The notes beneath the pieces were generated by a model. It saw only the letters and a list, made by a program, of their open reading frames with translations, did not search any database and was not told the origin of the DNA. A DNA stretch of 64,000 bases from Luidia sarsii. Its lineage: Eukaryota; Echinodermata; Asteroidea; Paxillosida; Luidiidae. Positions 33,515-44,400 of this stretch are shown here, piece by piece (position 1 is the first letter of the stretch; the number at the start of each line of letters is the position of its first letter). The position numbers and the translations under genes are program-made. The stretch is from the NCBI GenBank assembly GCA_949987565.1, contig OX465105.1:24923632-24987631 (forward strand), read 5' to 3'.

Positions 33515-35458
33515 TTTATTTATTTAAGTATCCCTATTAAAGACAAATTAGGAGTTGTTACAAAAAATCATAAATCTTTTTTTTTGTGTGCACCAAATCA
33601 ATACAAAAATAGAAAAGCATGTACATGGTTACAGTGTAATTTTGCATATGTAAATATCATTTCAGGTTACGATACAATACAATGGGTAATTTTCTGATGT
33701 ACGGTACTTAATACATGATATATTTATATAATTTTTCAGACTTCCCGACCCTACAATTTACAAAGATGAAAGGAAATATTGCGCTGCTTGAGATAAATCA
33801 CAAAAATGCACTTTTACTCCGTAGTTACTTCACCCAGAAGAAAGAATTTCATACAGAAATACTGTACCGGTAACCCCAAGTCATTAGTGAAAAGCACCTC
33901 CGATTGCTTATTTTCATTATTTTTTTTGTTGGCATTCACTAGTCTACAAACATTCCACATGAAGATACAGTATACCACAGAAAAAACACCATTACCTAAA
34001 AAAATATTTTTGTAAAATTGTATCGAGAAATATGGTTTTTTTATGATTGGGAAGACCACTGTCACATTTACAAAAGTAAAAATTACCACAAAAATTACCG
34101 TTGTAAAAAACAAATTTATAGACAGATTAATACATGAATGTCATAAAAATACAACTTCTTGATTGTAATAAACTTTCAAAATTCACCTTTATTGAGCAGT
34201 AAGAAGCATTGAAAATTAATTAAAAATTTAAAATTGCATAGTTGTTCATTTGTTTCCATAGATGAATTGTAGATTTTTAATAGACTGAAAGAAAGAAAAA
34301 TAACTTGGAATGAGACATTTTGTTATTGCAAATTTCAAGCAACCCTTCAAAATTAACACTTTCAAATTCATTTAATACCAAGAGCACGTAATGTAACAAC
34401 AGTAGCATTCTGTAATTCTCTTATCAATTCTAATTCATTTCATAAATGAAGATAGATCATCTACATCCTGCACTGCTTTGGACTTTTCACCATTCACCCA
34501 AAAAAAAGTATGCTTGAAAAAATACTACAACAATTTGAAAGCCCAACTTCAAGGCATTGATAAAGATTTAGAAATCATAATCAACATTCAACACAAGCTA
34601 CAAACTGGACAGCTCCTCATGATTAAGTAATGCTACGTGTAATGTAATGGATAACTCCTAGACCACAGATACATAGACGTCTGAGTTGTACCTGTTTTGA
34701 CTTGTACACATTGTGCGTTTATTTAGCGAGATTTGAAAATTGCCCATTATTAAAAGAAAACCTGTAAAAAAAAAGTTTGGCAGTCGTTGGTGCTGGAAAA
34801 TGGCCAAGGACAAAGAGATTATGAAAGGAATGCAAACGTCATGCCTTGAAATGTGGATATAAATTTTGATGATTTTTTTAATCATTTTTTACTAATTTAG
34901 TCATCCCGCAGGCGCAAACAAAGTGAGAACTAGATTGTTTTCCCACCGGATCCCAAGATTGACCTCAAGATCCCCCACATGATCTGGTGACCTTTGAACT
35001 GCCACATGACCCAAAGACCTTTGAACTGCCGCATGACCTGATTACCTTTAAACTGCCGTCTCACTCAATGACCTTTCAACTGCCACATATGTTAACCAAT
35101 GACCTTCACATGAACTGATGACCTTTGAACTGCCACATATGTTAACCAATGACCTTCACATGAACTGATGACCTTTGAACTGCCACATATGTTAACCAAT
35201 GACCTTCACATGAACTGATGACCTTTGAACTGCCACATATGTTAACCAATGACCTTCACATGACCTGATTACCTTTGAACTGCCACATGACCCAATGACC
35301 TTTGAACATCAGGCAGAGAGGCAAAGAGAGAACAAGATTGTTTTCCCACCGGATCCCCACGATTGGCCATGAGAACTGCCACATTACCCGATGACCCTTG
35401 AATGAACCCCATCCCCCCCACAACCCAGCAGTACCCCCCCCCCCTCCCCTCCCACTCA
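33515..35458 (-). other. Probable HVCN1 3' UTR
   Basis: AT-rich, mostly unique sequence between the HVCN1 stop and a minus-strand AATAAA (33515-33520); other signals lie at about 34190 and 34716. Some short open frames occur but none looks conserved. Convergent with FTSJ3, whose signals end about 190 bp away. Confidence 0.5.
34970..35310. repeat. About 50-bp minisatellite (TGACCTTTGAACTGCCACAT)
   Basis: About five copies with GTTAACCAATGACCTTCACA, plus shorter variants on the edges, within the probable HVCN1 3' UTR. The flanks GATTGTTTTCCCACCGGATC repeat at 34935 and 35336. Confidence 0.85.
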
Positions 35459-38400
35459 TCAGCAGGACGAACCCGTGTCGCCCTGGTGATGGAGCGTGTC
35501 ATAATCGGGCGGCTTCCCCTCGTCCTGCAGCGAGGTCCCGGCGCCGGCAGAGTCGGGAGGCTGGCTGGGGTGGGGCTCCAGGTGGTGGGTCTTGTCCAGG
35601 GCCTTCCCGTTGTTGGACGTCTCCCCGTGCCCGCCGTGGTGGCGGTGGTGGAGGTGAGGGAGGTGGGGATGGGGGAGGTGGAGGTGGGGGAGGTGCGGGT
35701 GGGGGAGGTGCGGGTGGGGGAGGTGGAGGTGGAGGCCGTGGTGACCGTACTCGTCCTCCGTGTGGTATTTCCGAGCGTAGTGGGGCCTCTCTAATTTGTT
35801 TGTTAACTTTTCATCTGTAAAAAAAAAAAAATAATAATAATAATAATCAAAGAATGATAGTAGGAGCTATGATTGAGCACACCATTGAATTGTGTCATTC
35901 TCTCCAGCCCTTCACAGCAGATGAACATTCCACCAGTGTGAGACCAAGTGGGAACACAAGGTCGGATTACTTCCCAGAATGTCGCGGTCGGTTACCGGGG
36001 GGAAAACAGCTGAATTCTTGACTTCCTTTTTTGGTCGTTGGTTGTTGGAGTTTTTTTTTTCGACAAAAAAAGAAAAAAAAACCCAGAAAAGCAGCAGAAT
36101 GGACTGGCGCACAACTTGCCGATTTTGACTCCGTTCTTCTCCAGCAACTCTCGCAGGGCCTTGATCTCGTCCTCCAAGGAGGTGCTGTACTCCTCGAACT
36201 TCATGGTGGCACCGACGGCCCGATCCCGCACCCTCCTGTAGTGGTGGACCTTCTTCTCGGCTCGCTGCTCCACGGACAGGATCACACCTTTGGGGGAAGG
36301 AAGAAGGAAGCGACGAATTACAGTCTATTTTCCCGTCCATTAACCACTTTGCCAGCAGGTAGTGTTGTGGCTACGGCTGTAAGTAATGCGCAAGTCTATG
36401 GAAGGCGCCACCATCACTGGCTTTGTAGCTATGGCTGCAAGTAATGCTCAAGTCTATGGAGATGGCTGCCAAACGGCTTGTGGCTACGGCTGCAAGTAAC
36501 ACACAAGTCTATGTAAGCGGCCACCATCACTGACTTGTGCCTACAGCTGCAAGTAATGTGCAAGTCTATGGAAGGGGCCACCATCACTGGCTTTGTAGCT
36601 ATGGCTGCAAGTAATGCTCAAGTCTATGGAGATGGCTGCCAAACGGCTTGTGGCTACGGCTGCAAGTAACGCACAAGTCTATGGAAGCGGCCACCATCAC
36701 TGACTTGTGCCTACAGCTGCAAGTAATGTGCAAGTCTATGGAAGGGGCCACCATCACTGTCTTTGTGACTACGGCTGCAAGTAATGTGCAAGTCTATGGA
36801 AGCGGCCACCATCACTGACTTGTGCCTACTGCAAGTAATGCGCAAGTCTATGGAAGGGGCCACTACTATCACTGGCTTTGTGACTACGGCTGCAAGTAAT
36901 GTGCAAGTCTATGTAAGCGGCCACCATCACTGACTTGTGCCTACGGCTGCAAGTAATGCGCAAGTCTATGGAAGGGGCCACTACTATCACTGGCTTTGTG
37001 ACTACGGCTGCAAGTAATGTGCAAGTCTATGTAAGCGGCCACCATCACTGACTTGTGCCTACGGCTGCAAGTAATGCGCAAGTCTATGGAAGGGGCCACT
37101 ATCACTGTCTTTGTGACTACGGCTGCAAGTAATGCGCAAGTGTATGGAAGGGGCCACTATCACTGGCTTTGTGACTACGGCTGCAAGTAATGTGCAAGTC
37201 TATGGAAGCGGCCACCATCACTGTCTTTGTGACTACGGCTGCAAGTAATGTGCAAGTCTATGGAAGGGGCCACTATCACTGGCTTTGTGACTACGGCTGC
37301 AAGTAATGCACAAGTCTATGGAAGGGACCACTACTATCACTGGCTTTGTGACTACGGCTGCAAGTAATGTGCAAGTCTATGGAAGCGGCCACCATCACTG
37401 TCTTTGTGACTACGGCTGCAAGTAATGTGCAAGTCTATGGAAGCGGCCACCATCACTGACCTGTGGCTACGGCTGCAAGTAATGTGCAAGTCTATGGAAG
37501 GGGCCACTATCACTGGCTTTGTGACTACGGCTGCAAGTAATGTGCAAGTCTATGGAGATGCATGGCTGCCAAACGGCTTACCGTTGACGATGCGGAGGAT
37601 ACGCCAGAGACGGAGCACCACGATGAGGTCCACCACGGCAAAGTTCTCCGGGAAGAGCAGCGTGATGATGTCCAGAATGAAGGAGATGATGATGACGATA
37701 GCATCAAAGGTCTGCACCGAGTAATGGCAAAGAATCAAAGCCATGACATTAACACGTGAACGGCCGGGGGGGGGGGGAGTCTACGGTAGGTCTATAGAGG
37801 TTTTTTTTCATTCGCATGCTTTTTTGCCGGTCAGCGCTCAATTCGCGTGGATGTATTTGAACTGAAACGTGCACCTCTGCAAATCATCGATCATGTCCAA
37901 ATGGAAATACTCAGATTCAATCATTTGCATTCACTTCTGCGGATTTGGACGCTCCTGCAGAGTGCGGACATGCAATGTTAGCCTTTGGCGGTCGAGTGAC
38001 ATGTTGTAGCTCTATACACTGCTGTGTCACTGGCTCAACTCAGCCCCCGGCAAAGGCTAGATGACCATTTGGGAAGGCTGCCATTAGGGCCGGATATAGC
38101 TCACGTGGTTAAAGCATTGGTATGCAACACTAGAGGTCTCGGGTTCAAGACCTGGTCCAGACAATTTTTTCTTGGCCATTTCTTCTTCTTTTTTGGAAAC
38201 TGATCAAAAGTCAGTTTTTCCTCTCATTTGTTCTAAAAAGAAAACATGATAATATGTATTCGCTGTGGGTTTTCAATTTTTCATAACTCAATGTACAATT
38301 ACATGTAACTTCTGCGTGCTCGTTGCTTTGCCCGATTGCCTGCTTAAGAAAGAAAAATGCAGGCAGATCGGGTGGATTTGAAGCCGCGACTCCTGCTGCC

Positions 38401-41400
38401 CAGAGCAGACATCTTCACCACCGGACCGCGGTGGATTCGAATCTGTACAGCAGTGGGTACCGCATTGCACCATACCGTAGATATAATATGAGTTTTGTGT
38501 CGAGGGGAACTATGAGGGTTTGCCCTACTCAAAATATAATTAGCACTGCATGCCCCAAAAAAACACCAGAAAAGAACACGAAAGTGTGTCAATAACATTG
38601 CAAAATTTAAAAAAATCAACCAAGTTCACAAAATATACTCAGACCCTCATTGCATTCTCATGGATGGCAAATTCAAAGGAAATACAGGATACAAAGGAAA
38701 GAAAACTGACTTTCACACTGCAAAACCATTAAAAAAAAAATAATTCAACAGTTCTCATCAGTCAGTTCTTCCCTTTGACTTCAAACGGATTTAATCCCTG
38801 GCACAGCTACACCTTGCTAATCTGTCTGGAGGGTTGAACATCTTAATCCACTGATGAGGTGACTCAAAAGCTAAAGCACTACCGACATCACACTCGGTAC
38901 GATTACGCGACAACTAGAACCGCGTTTTACAACGCCCCCCCCCCTCCCCCCGGACTGCTTGACTAGGAAAACATGACAACTCCAATTTTCAGGGAATCAT
39001 GACATGCAGCTTTCGAAAGGAGGAAGTGAGAGTGCGGGAAAACAAGCAATGATCAAGGTTGGCCGACGGATATTGCCAACGACGAACGAGGAAAGGAAAC
39101 TTCTGGCGGCCAGCTCACGGGGATAACCTCGCAGCGTGAAACCCCATCAGAGCCTCAGGAATGAGGAAGTGGCTTCTAATCACAGCCGAGGGGGAAACAA
39201 AACGTGAAGCTTGCACTTTGCTTATACAGTCGAGAGGAAAAACAAACAGTCCTCGTTTGTTTTGGAGAAAATTTGGAGAGGATAGAAACATGGCAAAGAA
39301 AGTTGGCCTGGTCTAGGACTTGAACCCGAGGGTCCCTTGGTTTTGCATACCAGCGCTCTTACCAACTGAGCTATCCAGCCCTTAGATGGTGGCCTTTCCA
39401 AATAGACAACTAGTCTTTGCCTAGTTGATGGGGGGGGGGGTTGCCAGTCAGAAGCGTTTAACCATTAACTTCTATAACTCCAGGGATCATGCCCCTCATT
39501 GGGGTTTTTTTGGGGGGGGGGTTCAAAATTGTTTGTTTCACTTTTGTTGTCTTCAGCAAAGTCTCTTGAACAGAAACTGAAACCTCATTTCAATGAAACC
39601 TCATTTAAAATGCTGTAAGCTGAAATTGAGAGAAGTCGTCATTCTTCAAGCTAGGATCGAAACGTCAGGCCCACTAAATTTTAAGACAAAAATGTCACTC
39701 TGCCTGTGAGAAAGGTCCTGCTAGGATCGAAACGTCAGGCCAACTAAATTTTAAGACAAAAATGTCACTCTGCCTTTGAGAAAGGTCCTGCTAGGATCGA
39801 AACGTCAGGCCCACTAAATTTTGAGAATTTGCATTTTGGTACTTCTAGTCAGTAAGCAGTTTGCAACATTTTTGTATATATCATTCTTCAAGCTACATGG
39901 AAATCATGTCCCGTCGTCAGAAATTCCCCAAGCAGTGGATGCCTGTAGTGCATGTCTAAGGAAATGGCTATACAGCAACGGACAGTAAATACTGCTGCAA
40001 ACACTATGAACATCTAAACCGTTAAAATGGGGTGAAAATGTCATTTAGCCGTGAAAAGAAAATTCACCGTGTTTTCACCACTATTTCATGGCACACAGTT
40101 AGCCACGTCATTTTCACTGTGTTTTCACTTGTGGTCTACAAGGCCACATTTCTGGTGGAAATGGCTAGAGGCAATTTAGAAGTATCCGGGAGTTACAGTT
40201 ACAAGGATATCATACAGTACCTCTATGGGGGCTGAGGGTCCCAACTGGTAATTGAATTAGCCATCCCTCAAGGCTGGAGCTTGCCACCCTAGATATTCAC
40301 GTTTTTTTCACGATCTCTTCAGTGTCCTGAAGTTGTTCTTTTCAGGTCAGAGAGGCGATTATTTTCATGGTGAATTCACTGTAAAATGCACCGTGAAATC
40401 ACAGTGACTTTTTAGTTTCACGGCAAAATCTTCACCCCCTTTTCACGGTTTAGATGTTCACAGTGAAATAGCATGTGTGTCCATGGAGTGGGCCGCCTTG
40501 ACTGGCTTGTGGCTACAGCTACTAATGGCTAGACTAGAGCCGCGTCCGCACTGGACTTAAAATGGGTAAACTAACCGAGCAAATGGGTAAATTGACCATT
40601 TTAAGTCCAGTGCGGACAGCCAGAAAGTTTTCCTCCCAGGTAACTTACCCGACTCTAGTGGGTAGTTTAACCGACCAACTTCTGCCCGGTTAAATTGACC
40701 AGGTCAGTTTAACCGAGCCGAAAAGTCCAATCCGGACATGACGTCTCGGTAAACGACTCGGTAAAAAACCACATCCGGCGCCCCGCATTGCCAGAGGCCC
40801 TAAATACCACATGACGTGCCATGGTCCCCATACAACAATGTTGTTTACTTTTCGAGCAGGGTCGACGTGTCGTAGTTTTATGGTATTTACATCCGGTGAA
40901 AGGTCACCACCATAGCGCCCTCTTGCGTTTATACGCGCCAGTCGGTTAGTTTTACTGCGTCGTCTCGGTTAGTTTACCCGAGTCGAAAGTCCAAGTGCGG
41001 ACGCCGGGAAGATTTACCCATTGGAATGTTACCCACGGGCTCGGTAAAAAATAAGTCCAGTGCGGACGCGGCTTAGGGTAGACTCACCTCCAGCTTGCTG
41101 TGGAAGAACTTGGTGCCCAGGGCAATGAGCTTGAGCAGGAGCTCAATCATGAAGATGGAGAGGATGACGAGGCTGAGGTAGTGCAGTGCCTCGGCGGCCT
41201 TGGCCGTGGGCGAGTGCCCGCCCGCCTCGCTGCCGTGCTCCTCCGCCTCGCGCCGGTGCCTCTCCGAGGAGTTGCTCTCGCCCGTGGTGGGCACCTCTTC
41301 CGTCGGGCAATTATTGGCCTGGATGTGGGGAGGAGGGAGGGGGGGGGGGGCATTATTTTGTTGGGTTTTTGTTTTATAGTCCAACACACAAAAAGTGACT

Positions 41401-44400
41401 GAAATGAGCTTGGCATGAAAATTCTACTTTTCACCAATTCGCGCTGGGCCCTCCAAATCCAGGGAACATTCATAGATATATAACATGATATACATTGTAA
41501 CACTAGAAAGCGGGAGTAGCGGGTTCGAACCCCGTCTGAGCTGCCTGAAATTTTGTCAACGGGCATCGGGCAAATCACTGGGCATTCAGTGCTAATTACG
41601 TTGAGCAGGGCAAACCCTCATTGAATTCCAGGCAACACCATTGTCCAAGTTTTAACCACTTCGCGCCGGGTGGTTTTTCAGCGCTGATGACCACCATACA
41701 GGGGTTTTTGAACAATGCGTCATTTCCAAATCTCGCTCAAGCAATCGGACCAATATATTTCTGTGAAATAAATCAATAAGGGTATACTATGGGTACAAGA
41801 GAGTAAAACCTGGCACAATTCGGACGTTGTTGTGGCTTTTGTCAAGAGATTATCTGTTTGAAAAAGGGCCCATTGTGCATCATCAATGGACCATAACGGA
41901 CTTGTGTGTGTGTGTGTGTACAGTGCTGTCAATCCCTGACCGCAGACTCCAGCCTCCAGCCCTCCACTCCAGGCAGTCAAATCTTCGAGTTGGTCGGCCA
42001 CAACCGAGCATACAGATTATGTTAAAGAATGTGGAGGGAATTCCAATGCCAGACCGACGACCGTTGGGCTGTGTGGCATGCAAAGACAATGTCCCCCGCG
42101 TGCTTTCAGCAGCAGCGATGTATTCCTCGATCCTCCACAGTAAAAGTCCCACAATTGCACAATTACTGCTGCTAATCTTGCTATTCATGTGGCAACTTGC
42201 GTCAAAAAGGTTCTTTGTACGGATTTGTATTGCTTTGTTCTAAGCTGAAAAGAGTCTTTGTTAAGAATGTGGACAATAGTCAAGCCAACGGAGCTCCAGA
42301 TTCGGAGGTCCCAGCGCGAAGTGATTAAAGAAAGACTCTGTTCAGCCTATCAGAAAACAGTCCAGTGCAAAGTGGTTATAACCAGTTTGCATTGCGCCAC
42401 TTTTCGAGTGAAACCTGGCACAAATTGGACGTCCGTGTGCCATCATTTCGTAAACAGCCATAGTCTGCCATGAACATACACTCTGGCGCCCTCTGTTGTC
42501 CATTTATAGTCGTCTGTATGGACGACACCCTCCCCCACCAGACTCCATCCCCAAACAGCTCACTAACCTCAGCCAGTGCCTCATAGTCCAGCCCCAAAAT
42601 GGCTGCTGCCATAAACGAACGCACTGGCGCCCTCTGTGGTCCATCTACAGTCGTCTGCATGGATGTCACCCTCCAACCAACCCCCACCCCACCCCATCCC
42701 ACACCCCAAGAGTCCACTCACCTCAGCCAGCGCCTCGTAGTCCAGCACCAAAATGGCTGCTGCCATAAACGAACGCACTGGCGCCCTCTGCTGTCTATCT
42801 ACAGTCGTCTGCATGGATGTCACCCTCCCCCCCGCCCCCGTCCCACCCCATCCCACACCCCAAGAGTCCACTCACCTCAGCCAGCGCCTCGTAGTCCAGC
42901 ACCAAAATGGCTGCTGCCATAAACGAACACACTGGCGCCCTCTGTTGTCCATCTACAGTCGTCTGCATGGATGTCACCCTCCCCCTCCCCCCACCCCACC
43001 CCATCCCACACCCCAAGAGTCCACTCACCTCAGCCAGCGCCTCGTAGTCCAGCACCAAAATGGCTGCTGCCATAAACGAACGCACTGGCGCCCTCTGTTG
43101 TCTATCTACAGTCGTCTGCATGGATGTCGCCCTCCCCCCACCCCAACCCCACCCCAAGAGTCCACTCACCTCAGCCAGCGCCTCGTAGTCCAGCACCAAA
43201 ATGGCTGCTGCCATAAACGAACGCACTGGCGCCCTCTGTTGTCCATCTACAGTCGTCTGCATGGATGTCACCCTCCCCTAGCCCCCGCCCCACCCCATCC
43301 CACACCCCAAGAGTCCACTCACCTCAGCCAGCGCCTCGTAGTCCAGCACCAGTTCCCCAATGACAAATATGCAGTCCAGCACCACGAGGATGATGACAGT
43401 GATCTGGAAGGACTGGGTGTGCAGGAAGTCCCTCAGCTTCTCCCGCCACGTCAGTGGGCCGGAGTGGTCCTCATCGTCGTGGTGATCCCCGTCGTCGTGG
43501 TGATCCTCGTGGCCGTGGTGATTCTCGTGGCCGTGGTGATCCCCGTCGCCGTGGTGATGGGTGTCGCGGTCCCCGCCGGCATCAACCCCGCCCTCGTCGT
43601 CGACGAAGGCCCTCTCGTCGTCCGCCCGGGAGAATGTGGCGCCCATGTCGTCAACGTCCACGGCTGCATCTGCACGAAATGTGCGTACAAAATGAGCATG
43701 ACAGCGCTGGTATGCCCAACCTAGAGGTCCCGGGGTCAAATCCTGCTCCAGACAAAAAGTTTCCTTTCCCAATTTTTCAATTTGTTCAACAGTTTCCAGT
43801 CAGTTTTTCCTTTGTTTGTTTGACTTTAAATTTCATCAAACAAATACACGAAAGACTGACTGTGAATTTTTAAACCATTTTTTTAAATGTCCAGGTCAGT
43901 CAAAATTTTGTTTGCCATTTTTCAAGATGTTAATTTTTGGGTTCTTTAAATAGAATTTAGAAGTTATTTGTCTAAAATTGGAAAATAAATCTGCTGAAAA
44001 TTTCAGTTCTAGTGGGGATATTTTGCCCCCTAAGAACCCCCCCCCAGCTGAAGAAATTATTAAGAAGGGGAGGTTCACTGCACTCTTTCTCACTTCACTC
44101 TGCCACTGTTCAAGCTGTAATGAGGTGTTCCACACTGCAGTGAGTTACGGTAAGTGCTCAAAAGCCAGTCAATCAGTCAACCAGAACACCATTGTCATCA
44201 GAACCAGTAATTTGCGACGACAATACCGCGACAGACAATGGCTACAAGGTTGCCATGACAATAGTGCCCTTTGCTTTGGCGCATACAGTATTCCACAAGT
44301 CACCGAATCGAAGCTGACCCCAGAGTCTCGACACGCCGGCAGCAGTTTCACAAGAAAAGAACGAATACCGAGAGGAAAAAAACAACAATGGGAGATTTAT

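Noticed and set aside
43454..43724. Arg/Gly- and Val-rich plus-strand frames opposite the His codons
   Set aside because: They are shadows of HVCN1 exon 2; the minus-strand frame continues into S1 of the channel and is the real one.
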